Part shown: piece by piece, positions 42,670-50,472 of the stretch
Numbering within the stretch: the stretch's first letter is position 1
Layout of the letters: every line of letters starts with the position of its first letter
Assembly: GCA_020441385.1 (NCBI GenBank)
Contig: JAGRMG010000111.1
Location: 1 to 50,472 of the forward strand
Reading direction: 5' to 3'
From: Paracoccaceae bacterium
Lineage (GTDB): Bacteria; Pseudomonadota; Alphaproteobacteria; Rhodobacterales; Rhodobacteraceae
Length of the DNA: 50,472 nt
Translations under genes and position numbers: made by a program
Notes under the pieces: generated by a model
Databases searched by the model: none
What the model saw: the letters and a program-made list of their open reading frames with translations, nothing else
Told to the model about the DNA's origin: nothing

Positions 42670-43230
42670 TCAGGTGCGGAACGCCGCCGCCAGATCGTCG
42701 GGCAGATCGAATTCCTCCAGCACCCGCGCCCGCGCCATGGGCGACATCTTGCGGGCGGTCTTTTCCACGATGCCGAGGATCTTTTCGTGCGCGTGCCTGG
42801 CCGCGAAACCCGCGAAATAGTGTTTCACGAAGACGAAACTGGCCACGTCCTCGATCGCCTGCACCTCCGGGTCGCGCTTGACCCCTTCCTTGCGCAGCAT
42901 CCGCCCGACCTTGAGAACATCGTCCATGCCATAGCCGGCGCCGGTCATCATCGCGCCGACGCGGTTGGCGTGATGCGTGGCCAGATCGCGCCGCCATTTC
43001 AGATATCCGGCCTTGCCTTCGTCATAGTCCGACCGCGCCAGAACCCAGCGTTCCACATGCTGTCCGCGCGCGGCGATCTGCAACAGATCCGAGGCGTCGG
43101 GATAGAGCCGCGAGAGTTCCGCGCTCATCCGGTGCCCGTAAAGCAAGGCTTCGGGCTGGCCGTCGTCCTGCCGGGGATCGCGGGCATTGGCGGTGTCGAT
43201 CGCGTCGAGGACTTGTTGCAGTACTGTCAT
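42670..43230 (-). CDS. DUF4202-family protein
   Basis: The product has 186 residues, cytoplasmic and all-alpha in appearance, rich in His, Arg and acidic residues: QPEALLYGHRMSAELSRLYPDASDLLQIAARGQHVERWVLAR, YLKWRRDLATHHANRVGAMM and DVASFVFVKHYFAGFAARH. The histidine/aspartate spacing looks like an HD-type metal site, but the family has no assigned activity. It overlaps dnr by four bases and so is co-expressed with the NO-responsive regulator. The ATG at 43230 is the one overlapping the dnr stop. Confidence 0.8.
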   Translation of the reverse strand: MTVLQQVLDAIDTANARDPRQDDGQPEALLYGHRMSAELSRLYPDASDLLQIAARGQHVERWVLARSDYDEGKAGYLKWRRDLATHHANRVGAMMTGAGYGMDDVLKVGRMLRKEGVKRDPEVQAIEDVASFVFVKHYFAGFAARHAHEKILGIVEKTARKMSPMARARVLEEFDLPDDLAAAFRT

Positions 43231-43934
43231 CCGGGTTTGCTCCATGCCTGGGCCGGATCCTCTTCGGCATAGCACCGAAGCCGGTCCACATCCTCGATTC
43301 TGGCGTGATTCTTGCGAATCGTAACGCCGGCCGGTTTCAGACGCGCGAAGGCGCGGCTCAGGCTTTCGGGCTTCATGCCCAGCCGCCCGGCGATCAGCAC
43401 CTTGTCATAGGGCAGATCGACGGTGCAGCCGCCGCCGTTCACCTCGCAAAGCGAAAGCAGGAATTCGGCCACCCGCTGCGCCCCGGTCTGCGCCTTGAGC
43501 TGTTCCAGCTGTTCGACCAGCGAATGCAGATGCTGGAACGTCGATGCCAGGATGGAAATGCAGATCTCGGGGTCGTCATGCATCATCGTCGCCAGCACCG
43601 AGGTCGGCACGATCATCACATCGCAGGCGGTCACGGCCTCGGCCGATACCGGGTATGTGCCGCTGCGCAGCGACGCCGCCTCGCCAAAGCTCTGGCCGCG
43701 GGCGAAAATGCCGACCACGGCCTCGGCCCCGTTCGGCGACACGCGGTACAGCTTGACCCATCCATCCAGCACGACATGAACACCGGTGGCCATTTCGTCT
43801 TGCAGGAAAACGGTTTCGCCCCGCTCGAAATGGCGGAACGTCGCCCGGGACAGCAGCGGTTCGACATGCTGTTCGGGGAGGGTCTGCACGAACAGCGAGC
43901 TGCGTGCGGTGTTTTTGTCCTTTTCGTTGGCCAA
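43227..43934 (-). CDS. dnr: Crp/Fnr-family regulator, Dnr/Nnr type
   Basis: The product has 235 residues: a cyclic-nucleotide-binding-like sensor domain (FERGETVFLQDEMATGVHVVLDGWVKLYRV, GQSFGEAASL), a dimer helix, and a C-terminal helix-turn-helix with KVLIAGRLGMKPESLSRAFARLK. The recognition helix ESLSR (190-194) is of the type that reads TTGA half sites. No N-terminal cysteine cluster is present, so it is not an oxygen-sensing FNR; Dnr-type members sense NO through heme. The start is a TTG at 43934 with AGGGA before it, since the first in-frame ATG is 47 codons in. It probably controls the boxes before nirE, nirS, nnrS and norC. Confidence 0.92.
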   Translation of the reverse strand: MANEKDKNTARSSLFVQTLPEQHVEPLLSRATFRHFERGETVFLQDEMATGVHVVLDGWVKLYRVSPNGAEAVVGIFARGQSFGEAASLRSGTYPVSAEAVTACDVMIVPTSVLATMMHDDPEICISILASTFQHLHSLVEQLEQLKAQTGAQRVAEFLLSLCEVNGGGCTVDLPYDKVLIAGRLGMKPESLSRAFARLKPAGVTIRKNHARIEDVDRLRCYAEEDPAQAWSKPG

Positions 43935-44251
43935 TGTCGCGTCCCTGCGGCGGTAAACTCGTAATCAAAGCGCATATTAGGTGCAATCGCGCCCGACTGC
44001 ACCCCAAGAAGACAGACAAGTGCCCAAACGTCGCAGCCCTTGAACGATGTCAATGAACCATCCCGGCCCGTCGGGGCGCCGGGCGCGTTTCCGGGCCGCT
44101 GCCGGATCGGCGGGCGGGTGATGTCCGTGCCAAGGCGGCAAGCAGCACGCCCGTCGCCACCGGCGGGTTGGCCAGCGCGAAAAGCCGTCTGGACCCGCGC
44201 AGATGCTTGCTCTAACGTCGGACCCGAACGGGTTGAAACGAGGCTGAAAAC
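43935..44251. promoter_or_regulatory. Divergent region between dnr and the 2-oxoacid oxidoreductase operon
   Basis: This 317-base gap has no convincing gene. One feature stands out: TTGAA-CGAT-GTCAA at 44040-44053, a one-mismatch Dnr/Nnr-type box centred about 112 bases from the dnr start and 205 bases from the rightward operon. A GAGGCTGA before the ATG at 44252 is the ribosome site. No clear -10/-35 pair was found on either strand. Confidence 0.45.
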
Positions 44252-46084
44252 ATGGCTCGGACCGATCGGATTGGGCTGATGCCCGAACCTGGCCGCAACG
44301 GTTTCGATCAAGACGCGGAACGCGAAGTTCACTATTCCACCGACCCCAGGGATTTCGGATGGGTGCGCGAGAACGTCCCCTGCCAGTCGGCCTGCCCGGC
44401 GGGCACCGACATTCCCGCCTATATCCTGGCGATCCTTCAGGGCAAGTACGGCCTGTCCTACGAGATCAACCGCGAGGCCAACGTGCTGCCCGGCGTCCTC
44501 GGGCGCATCTGTTCGCGCCCCTGCGAGGACCAGTGCCGCCACGGCTGGCCCGGCAATGGCGCGCCGGTGGGCATCTGCCATCTGAAGCGTTCGGCGGCCG
44601 ACCTGAAGAACCGCGGCCACCGCCTGAACGAAAGCCTCTACGGTCCCTCGGGCAAGCGGGTGGCCATCGTCGGGTCGGGTCCGGCGGGGATCGCCGCGGC
44701 GCACGACCTTTCGCTGATGGGCCATGACGTGACCGTCTTCGAACGCGAGGACCAGCCGGGCGGCATGCTGAATTACGGCATCCCCGAGTTCCGCCTGCCG
44801 CGCGATGTCCTGCACGAGGAAATTCACAACGCGCTGCGCCTGGGCGTGACCCTGAAAACCGGCGTCAGCATCGGCAACCGCGAAGGCGAGATGCCGCTGG
44901 CGCAACTGCGCGGGGAGTTCGACGCGGTGCTGCTGGCCACCGGCTGCATGGCGGCGACGGAAATCCCGCTGCGCGACGATCCCGGGGGCGGTGCGGTGGA
45001 TCGGGTCGGCAATGTCGAATACGGCTTCGACTTCCTGCTCGACATGCATCGCGGGGCAACGAAGACGGTGGGAAAACGGGTTGCCGTCGTCGGCGCCGGG
45101 TTCACCGCGCTGGATTGCGCCCGTGTCGCGCGCCGCCTTGGCGGGGAAGAGATCACCATTCATCTGCGCACGACCGAGGAATACATCCCCGTGACCCGCG
45201 ACGAGATAATGGAGGCCAAGGCCGAGAATGTCTCGTTCCTGGGTCTGCGCACGCCGATCGCGCTGCATGGCGGCGCCGATGGCGGCCTGAGCGCGGTGGA
45301 GTTCGTGCAGAACCGCCTTGGCGGCTGGCGCGACAACGGCCGGCGCAAGGCCAACCCGATCGAGGGGTCGGAATTCACCGTCGATTGCGACACGCTCCTG
45401 ATTGCGATCGGCCAGCGCACGGCGCACGGGTTTCTCGACGCCGACCTGAAACTGGACCGCTGGCGCAACGCCGAGATCGGCGAAGGCGGCATGACCTCGC
45501 TTGAGGGCGTTTTCGCGGCGGGCGATTATGTCAAGGGCGCGAGCACGGTGATCGAGGCGGTGGGCCAGGGCCGCGAGGTGGCGCGCGGCATCGACACCTG
45601 GCTGATGGGCAAGCCCCGGCGCGTGCCGGCGGTGCGCATCGAGAAGGTGACCGAACCGCTGCGCGAACGCGCCTGGGATTTCATTCCCCGGGTTCACATG
45701 CCCACCGAGGCGATCGAGGAGCGCAGCCACAACCTGCGCCAGGAGGTCGAAACCGGCTATCCCCCCGATCTGGCGCACCAGGAGGCGAAACGCTGTTACC
45801 TCTGCAACCTGCACTACAAGATCGACGTCGACAACTGCATCTACTGCCGCGCCTGCATCGAGGTGGCGCCCAAGAACTGCATCAAGATGGTCGAGGGCAT
45901 CGAGATCAACGAGGACGGCACCTATGGCAACCTGCTGGAAACCGGCGAATGGGACCATGTCGGCGCCATCTGGATCGACAACAACGAGTGCATTCGCTGC
46001 GGCGCCTGCTATGACGTCTGCCCGACGAAATGCATCTCGATCACGCGCAACCAGCTTTGCATGGTCGAGGTGAACGATGACTGA
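44252..46084 (+). CDS. GltD-like FAD/NAD(P) oxidoreductase with C-terminal ferredoxin domain
   Basis: The product has 610 residues. The N-terminal alpha-helical Fe-S part carries CQSACPAGTDIPAYI and CSRPCEDQCRHG, the GltD/NfnB pattern. Two Rossmann motifs follow: VAIVGSGPAGIAAAHDLS (FAD) and VAVVGAGFTALDCARVA (NAD(P)). The C-terminal 100 residues form a ferredoxin-like end with CIRCGACYDVCPTKC and a less regular CIYCRACIEVAPKNC, where the last cysteine is further away than in a standard cluster. It begins the operon with the 2-oxoacid oxidoreductase subunits and probably links their electrons to NAD(P), as the KorC flavoprotein does in Azoarcus-type 2-oxoglutarate oxidoreductase. The ATG overlaps no other gene. 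Confidence 0.88.
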   Translation: MARTDRIGLMPEPGRNGFDQDAEREVHYSTDPRDFGWVRENVPCQSACPAGTDIPAYILAILQGKYGLSYEINREANVLPGVLGRICSRPCEDQCRHGWPGNGAPVGICHLKRSAADLKNRGHRLNESLYGPSGKRVAIVGSGPAGIAAAHDLSLMGHDVTVFEREDQPGGMLNYGIPEFRLPRDVLHEEIHNALRLGVTLKTGVSIGNREGEMPLAQLRGEFDAVLLATGCMAATEIPLRDDPGGGAVDRVGNVEYGFDFLLDMHRGATKTVGKRVAVVGAGFTALDCARVARRLGGEEITIHLRTTEEYIPVTRDEIMEAKAENVSFLGLRTPIALHGGADGGLSAVEFVQNRLGGWRDNGRRKANPIEGSEFTVDCDTLLIAIGQRTAHGFLDADLKLDRWRNAEIGEGGMTSLEGVFAAGDYVKGASTVIEAVGQGREVARGIDTWLMGKPRRVPAVRIEKVTEPLRERAWDFIPRVHMPTEAIEERSHNLRQEVETGYPPDLAHQEAKRCYLCNLHYKIDVDNCIYCRACIEVAPKNCIKMVEGIEINEDGTYGNLLETGEWDHVGAIWIDNNECIRCGACYDVCPTKCISITRNQLCMVEVNDD

Positions 46085-47111
46085 ACCGGTGCATCACGTC
46101 ATCATCGGTTCGGGCAGCGCCGGGTTCGGGGCGGCCAGAACCCTGCGCGAGAACGATGCCGATTGCCGGATCACCATGTTCACCATGGACGCGATTCCGT
46201 TCTATCAGCGATACGAACTGCCCCAGATCTTCCGCGGCCGCAGCGACTGGCGCGACCTGCTGGCGGTGCCGCCGTCCTTTTACGAAGATCATCGCATCGA
46301 CCTGCGCCGGCGCTGCCGGGTTGCCGATGTGGACGGTGCGAACCGGAAGATCAGCCTGTCGCATCAGGAAACCGTCGCCTACGACCGCTTGCTGGTCTGC
46401 GCCGGCGGGCGCGGATATCTGCCCGAGAACCTGACCGGCTACGGCGAACTGATCCACGGTTTCGGATCGTTCGAGGCGGCGATGCAGACCTATCGAGACC
46501 TGCCCGAGGGCGGCCGCGTGGTGATGATCGGCGGCGACATGGTGGGAATCGACCTGGCGCTGACGCTGCTGGACACCGGCTATGGCGTGACGCTGATCAC
46601 CAATTCCCAGACCTTCTGGCCGCACGAACTGGGCGCGGAAGAACGCGCGCCGCTGCTCGATGTGCTGCGCGCCAGGGGCGTGACGGTGCTCGAGGATGCC
46701 CGCGCCGTCCGGGTCGAGGCCCGCAACGGCGGCGCGCCGGCCCGCTGCGTGACCCTGGACGATGGCGCGCAGGTACAGGGCGATGTCGTGATGGCCTTCT
46801 GCGGGCTGGCCTCGTCGGTCGAATTCATGCTGCGCGCCGCGGTGGACATAGAACGCGGCCTGCTGGTCAACCCGCAACTGCGCACCACCAACGAAACCAT
46901 CTGGGCCGCCGGCGACGTGTGCCAGATCTGGCACGACAGCGAAAAGGCCTACAAATTCTACCACGGCTGGAAGAACGTCCGCGTCATGGGAGAGCTTGCG
47001 GCGCGCAACATGCAGGGCGCCAACGAGGTGTTCGACGTGGATGTCGAGGAAAGCATCGGGATCGGCGAGGATGGCGAGATCGTCTCGACCTTCTGGACCC
47101 GCGGCAACTGA
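46077..47111 (+). CDS. NAD(P)/FAD-dependent pyridine nucleotide oxidoreductase
   Basis: The product has 344 residues with FAD motif HHVIIGSGSAGFGAARTL, an NAD(P) motif RVVMIGGDMVGIDLALTL and the C-terminal FAD site TIWAAGDVCQIWHD. It resembles the flavin part of rubredoxin reductases and NirB-type enzymes, but with WHDSEKAYKFYHGWKNVRVMGE near the end, which I cannot place. There is no redox-active CxxxxC pair. It overlaps the upstream flavoprotein gene by 8 bases and likely belongs to the same electron path; the acceptor is unknown. Confidence 0.85.
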   Translation: MTEPVHHVIIGSGSAGFGAARTLRENDADCRITMFTMDAIPFYQRYELPQIFRGRSDWRDLLAVPPSFYEDHRIDLRRRCRVADVDGANRKISLSHQETVAYDRLLVCAGGRGYLPENLTGYGELIHGFGSFEAAMQTYRDLPEGGRVVMIGGDMVGIDLALTLLDTGYGVTLITNSQTFWPHELGAEERAPLLDVLRARGVTVLEDARAVRVEARNGGAPARCVTLDDGAQVQGDVVMAFCGLASSVEFMLRAAVDIERGLLVNPQLRTTNETIWAAGDVCQIWHDSEKAYKFYHGWKNVRVMGELAARNMQGANEVFDVDVEESIGIGEDGEIVSTFWTRGN

Positions 47112-47120
47112 GGGAACGTC

Positions 47121-48932
47121 ATGAACAAGTCCGGGACGGATATCCAGTTCGCCATCTGCGGTTCGGCCGGGGACGGAACCATCGCTTCGGGCGACATCGT
47201 CAAGCGCGCCGCCGCCGCGGTCGGCTTTCATGTCATCGCCTTCGATGTCTACCCGCCCGAGATCAGGGGCTTTGGAAAATGCATCTCGCGCATCCGCGTA
47301 TCCGCCGAACAGGCGTATTCGCTGAAGGAAAAGACGGATGTGTTCATATCGCTGAACGACAGTCACGCGATTCCCCATGTCGGCGAGGTGCGCGATTTCG
47401 GCGCCGTGATCTATGACGACCGCTCGATCGCACCGATCAGGGAGGGCGCCCACATCACCGCCCATATCAGGCCCGCGCAAATCCCCTATGGCCTGCCGAT
47501 CCGCCAGATCTCGGAACAGGCGACCAACGCCGCGCGCAGCCGCAACATCGTCGTCCTGGGCTATATGGCCGGGCTTCTGAAACTGCCGTCCAGACCGTTT
47601 CGCGAGGTGATCGCGGCAAAGTTCGCGACCAAGCCGCAGGCGGTGATCGACGCCAACATTCGCGCCTTCGACGCCGGGCTGGAGGCCGGCAGGAAGGTGT
47701 TCCGCCTCGATGACGTCGATGTCGGCACGGTGCCCGACCATGGCGGCAGCGAGGCGGTCATGATGACGGGTAACGGCGCCATCGTGCGCGGGTTCCTCGA
47801 AGCCGGCATCCAGAGCTATTTCGGCTATCCCATCACCCCGGCGACCAGCATCATGGAGCGTCTCGCCGTCGAGATGCCCAAACAGGGCGGCAAGTTCCTG
47901 CAAACCGAGGACGAGATTTCCGCCATCGCGGCGACCATCGGCGCGGGCTTTGCCGGATCGCGCGCCGCGACCGCCACGTCGGGGCCGGGTCTGGCATTGA
48001 TGACGGAAATGCTGGGCCTCGGCGTCATGGCCGAAGTGCCTTCGGTCGTCGTGGTCAGCCAGCGCGGCGGGCCCTCGACCGGCCTGCCGACCAAGACCGA
48101 GCAATCGGATCTGAACCTGGCGGTGTTCGGCGGGTCCGGCGACGCGCAGCGCATCGTCATCGCGCCGACCAATGTCGAAGGGTGCTATCGCTGCGCCGGC
48201 ATGGCCTTCGAAATCGCCGAAACCTACCAGACGCCGGTGATCGTGCTGATCGACCTCTACCTGTCCAACCGCTACGAGACGGTGTTTCCCTCGCACGAGA
48301 ACACCTTTGCGCCAAAGCCGCGCAAGGTGCCCGAACTCGCCGAGGGCGAGCCGTACAAGCGGTTTGCCTTCACCGAAAGCCACATTTCGCCGCGCGCCCT
48401 GCCGGGCGATGCCGGCATGGTCCACACCGTCACCGGGCTGGAGCATAACGAACTTGGCCGCCCCGGCGATGGCGACCACATGCGCATGAACGCCAAGCGG
48501 CACGAGAAACTGATTTCGGCAACGCGCTATCCCGGCCTGACCGTGGCCAAGCGTTTCGGCGATGCCGGAAAGGTCGATGTCGGTATTCTGGGCTGGGGTT
48601 CCACCTTCGGTGAAATCCTCGAAGCCATGTTCGAGGCGCAGGATGCGGGCATCAGCTGTTCGGCCATGAAGGCGGTGATGCTCTCGCCGCTGCCGGTGGA
48701 CGAGCTGCGCGCCTTCTTTGACGACTGCAGGACGGTGCTGGTGCCCGAACTGAACTACGAGGGCCAGTTCGCCAACCTGGTCTCCGGTGCGCTGGGACGG
48801 CCGGTGGTGCGGCTGAACCGGACCGTCGCCACGCCGATGCCGGTGGCCGATATTCTGGCCGAGGTCAAGCGGCTGGCGGCAGAAGCGGACAGTCCCGAAC
48901 GTATCCCCGCAACCGCAGGAGTGGGATCATGA
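47121..48932 (+). CDS. korA: 2-oxoacid:acceptor oxidoreductase, fused gamma-alpha subunit
   Basis: This 603-residue chain joins a gamma domain (about 1-190; FAICGSAGDGTIASGDIVKRAAAA, EIRGFGKCISRIRVS) to an alpha domain (about 210-590; GNGAIVRGFLEAGIQSYFGYPITPATSIMERLA, ATATSGPGLALMTEMLGLG, VVSQRGGPSTGLPTKTEQSDL). Such fusions occur in 2-oxoglutarate-type (KorA) enzymes and in related branched-chain or pyruvate enzymes, so substrate specificity is inferred from layout only. It overlaps the beta gene by ATGA. Confidence 0.9.
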   Translation: MNKSGTDIQFAICGSAGDGTIASGDIVKRAAAAVGFHVIAFDVYPPEIRGFGKCISRIRVSAEQAYSLKEKTDVFISLNDSHAIPHVGEVRDFGAVIYDDRSIAPIREGAHITAHIRPAQIPYGLPIRQISEQATNAARSRNIVVLGYMAGLLKLPSRPFREVIAAKFATKPQAVIDANIRAFDAGLEAGRKVFRLDDVDVGTVPDHGGSEAVMMTGNGAIVRGFLEAGIQSYFGYPITPATSIMERLAVEMPKQGGKFLQTEDEISAIAATIGAGFAGSRAATATSGPGLALMTEMLGLGVMAEVPSVVVVSQRGGPSTGLPTKTEQSDLNLAVFGGSGDAQRIVIAPTNVEGCYRCAGMAFEIAETYQTPVIVLIDLYLSNRYETVFPSHENTFAPKPRKVPELAEGEPYKRFAFTESHISPRALPGDAGMVHTVTGLEHNELGRPGDGDHMRMNAKRHEKLISATRYPGLTVAKRFGDAGKVDVGILGWGSTFGEILEAMFEAQDAGISCSAMKAVMLSPLPVDELRAFFDDCRTVLVPELNYEGQFANLVSGALGRPVVRLNRTVATPMPVADILAEVKRLAAEADSPERIPATAGVGS

Positions 48933-49798
48933 ACAAGCGAGTCGAACCCGTCTATCTGGAGGACAAGCTTCAGGAGATTCGCGCCGACGGCCATCTGAAA
49001 TACCGGTCGAAATCGCTGCCGACCTGGTGCCCGGGCTGCGGCTATTTCAGCATGGCCGACGGGCTGACCGTGGCGCTGAACCGGCTGGGGCTGGACAACC
49101 GGAATGTCGTGACGGTCTCAGGCATCGGCTGTGCCTCGCGCTTCCCCTTCTTCGTCAACACCTATGGTTTCCACACGCTGCACGGCCGGGTGCTGCCGGT
49201 GGCGACCGGCATCAAGATCGGCAACGACGCCCTTACCGTGATCGCGGTGGGCGGTGACGGCGACGCGTTCGCCATCGGCGGCGGCCATATCCCGCATGCC
49301 GCGCGGCGCAACGTGGACATGACCTATCTGGTGTTCGACAACGGCATCTACGGTCTGACCAAGGGTCAGACCTCGCCCACCTCGGCGCTGGGTTTCAAGA
49401 CCTCGTCGACGCCTTACGAAAACGGCGACGCGCCGCTCAACCCGATGATGATGCTGCTGAGCTATGGCGCCAGCTGGGTCGGCCAGGCCTATGCCGGCAA
49501 GCCGCATCACCTGACCGACATGATCACCGCCGCGATCGCCCACAAGGGGTTTTCCTTTCTGCGCATCCTGTCGCCCTGCGTGACCTTCGACAAGACCGAC
49601 AACACCTACAAGAACCTGTCGATGATGGTGCGCGACCTGCCCGACGGCCATGACGGTACCGACATGATGGCGGCGATGGCGCTGGCGATGCAGGACGGGC
49701 ACCCCGCGCTGGGCGTGTTCTTTCAGGCCGAGCGTCCGACGCTGGCCGAGGTGATGCAGACATCCATCGACCGGGCGCAGCAGGCAAGCGCAACCTAG
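48929..49798 (+). CDS. korB: 2-oxoacid:acceptor oxidoreductase, beta (TPP) subunit
   Basis: The beta subunit binds thiamine diphosphate and a 4Fe-4S cluster. Visible features are WCPGCGYFSMADG (34-37 cysteines), GIGCASRFPFFVNTYGFHTLHGR, and the TPP-binding VGGDGDAFAIGGGH...FDNGIYGLTKGQTSPTS. The length is 289 residues, normal for KorB. With the fused gamma-alpha chain it forms the enzyme that oxidatively decarboxylates a 2-oxoacid to the acyl-CoA. It closes the operon, 39 bases from the convergent methyltransferase gene. Confidence 0.92.
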   Translation: MNKRVEPVYLEDKLQEIRADGHLKYRSKSLPTWCPGCGYFSMADGLTVALNRLGLDNRNVVTVSGIGCASRFPFFVNTYGFHTLHGRVLPVATGIKIGNDALTVIAVGGDGDAFAIGGGHIPHAARRNVDMTYLVFDNGIYGLTKGQTSPTSALGFKTSSTPYENGDAPLNPMMMLLSYGASWVGQAYAGKPHHLTDMITAAIAHKGFSFLRILSPCVTFDKTDNTYKNLSMMVRDLPDGHDGTDMMAAMALAMQDGHPALGVFFQAERPTLAEVMQTSIDRAQQASAT

Positions 49799-49837
49799 GC
49801 GGGCGGTCGAGGCGTTCGCCGCGCTCTCGCGCCCGGG

Positions 49838-50472
49838 TCAGATCTCGGGCGTGGTCTGCGCCGCCAGGCTCATGGCATGGCCGGTCCGGTCCAGGCGTTG
49901 CCAGTTCAACTGATCGCGCAGCGTCACGACGCTGCCGATCAGGATCATCGCCGGACTTTTCAGCCCCGCCCCGGCGACCCGGCCGGCGATGTCGGCAAGA
50001 GTGCCGGAAACGACCTGCTGGTCCGGCCGGGTGCCGTTCCGGATCACCGCCACGGGGGTTGCCATGTCCACCCCGCGACGGGCGAACCCCTCTGTCAGCG
50101 CCGCCAGGTTGCCCAGACCCATGTAGACCGCCACGGTCTGCCCCTTGCGCACCAGCACATCCCAATCCACGTCGAGCACGCCGTCGCGGCCATGCGCGGT
50201 GACGAACGTGACCGATTGCGCGTGGTCGCGATGGGTCAGCGGGATACCGGCATAGGTGCCGCAGCCCGACGCGGCGGTAATGCCCGGCACCACCTGAAAG
50301 GCGATGCCGGCGGCGGCCAGCTGCTCGATCTCCTCGCCGCCGCGCCCGAAGATGTAGGGATCGCCCCCCTTGAGGCGCAGCACCCGGTTGCCCTCGCGCG
50401 CCAGCCGCACCATCAGCGCCGATATGTCCTCCTGCGCCATGGTGTGTTCGCGGGGCAGCTTGCCGACATAGA
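49838..50472 (-). CDS. cobA: Uroporphyrinogen-III C-methyltransferase (CobA/CysG type), C-terminal part
   Basis: The frame is open to the right edge, so the start is missing. The visible product has the SUMT pattern: YVGKLPREHTMAQEDISALM, VLRLKGGDPYIFGRGGEEIEQL, GITAASGCGTYAGIPLTHRDHAQSVTFVTAH and TVAVYMGLGNLAALTEG. It converts uroporphyrinogen III to precorrin-2 for siroheme or cobalamin. Whether it is a stand-alone CobA or the end of a trifunctional CysG cannot be told from what is here. It is a paralogue of nirE at 30522-31394. Confidence 0.88.
   Translation of the reverse strand, partial: YVGKLPREHTMAQEDISALMVRLAREGNRVLRLKGGDPYIFGRGGEEIEQLAAAGIAFQVVPGITAASGCGTYAGIPLTHRDHAQSVTFVTAHGRDGVLDVDWDVLVRKGQTVAVYMGLGNLAALTEGFARRGVDMATPVAVIRNGTRPDQQVVSGTLADIAGRVAGAGLKSPAMILIGSVVTLRDQLNWQRLDRTGHAMSLAAQTTPEI

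Noticed and set aside
1-50472. CRISPR array, tRNA, rRNA, insertion sequence or phage genes
   Set aside because: No regularly spaced repeats, no cloverleaf or rRNA signature and no transposase or integrase was seen on either strand.

Overview
The window looks like a chromosomal segment of a GC-rich alphaproteobacterium, most likely a denitrifying member of the Rhodobacteraceae. Three things point there: the order tldD / ctaC-ctaB-ctaG-ctaE-surf1-thrC-M16 peptidase-GNAT, familiar from that family; a cytochrome cd1 (nirS) denitrification island whose heme d1 genes run nirE-C-F-DL-G-H-J-N as in Paracoccus; and strong third-position GC with many ATGA stop/start overlaps. I saw no rRNA, tRNA, insertion sequence or CRISPR array.

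Layout. 1-411: start of tldD, leaving on the minus strand. 412-627: shared promoter region with two tandem FNR-type boxes. 628-8077 (+): aa3 oxidase subunit II and III genes with assembly factors (heme o synthase, Cox11, a 54-residue membrane protein, SURF1), then thrC, an M16 peptidase and a GNAT acetyltransferase; ctaD (subunit I) is absent here. 8160-13635: a peptide-type ABC importer, with a Tat-exported binding protein (-) divergent from two permeases and a double ATPase (+). 13789-23325 (+): a compact eight-gene module of Ser/Thr kinase, FHA protein, PP2C phosphatase, three different dynamin/Era-like GTPases, a probable roadblock/LC7 protein and an unknown protein. 23350-31394 (-): the heme d1 operon. 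31513-35596 (-): nirS, a multiheme NapC/NirT-type protein with an extra C-terminal heme domain, and a cupredoxin. 35870-42658 (+): nnrS and norCBQDEF. 42670-43934 (-): a Dnr-type Crp/Fnr regulator and a DUF4202 protein. 44252-49798 (+): a 2-oxoacid oxidoreductase operon (GltD-like flavoprotein with ferredoxin domain, FAD oxidoreductase, fused gamma-alpha subunit, beta subunit). 49838-50472 (-): a uroporphyrinogen-III methyltransferase leaving the right edge.

How it works together. NirE makes precorrin-2. A CbiX-like chelatase may supply iron. NirDL/G/H, NirJ, NirF and NirN complete heme d1 for NirS, which reduces nitrite to NO; NorCB reduces NO to N2O, with NorQ/D/E/F as activation and accessory factors. 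FNR/Dnr-type boxes (TTGAY-N4-RTYAA) precede nirE, nirS, nnrS and norC and possibly dnr, so the island appears to be one low-oxygen/NO regulon. A tandem pair of similar boxes before ctaC suggests the aerobic oxidase is tied to the same switch.

The least explained part is the kinase/FHA/phosphatase/three-GTPase module. It carries a complete phospho-signalling set next to several membrane-remodelling-type GTPases but has no type VI secretion structural genes, and is the best candidate here for an undescribed system.
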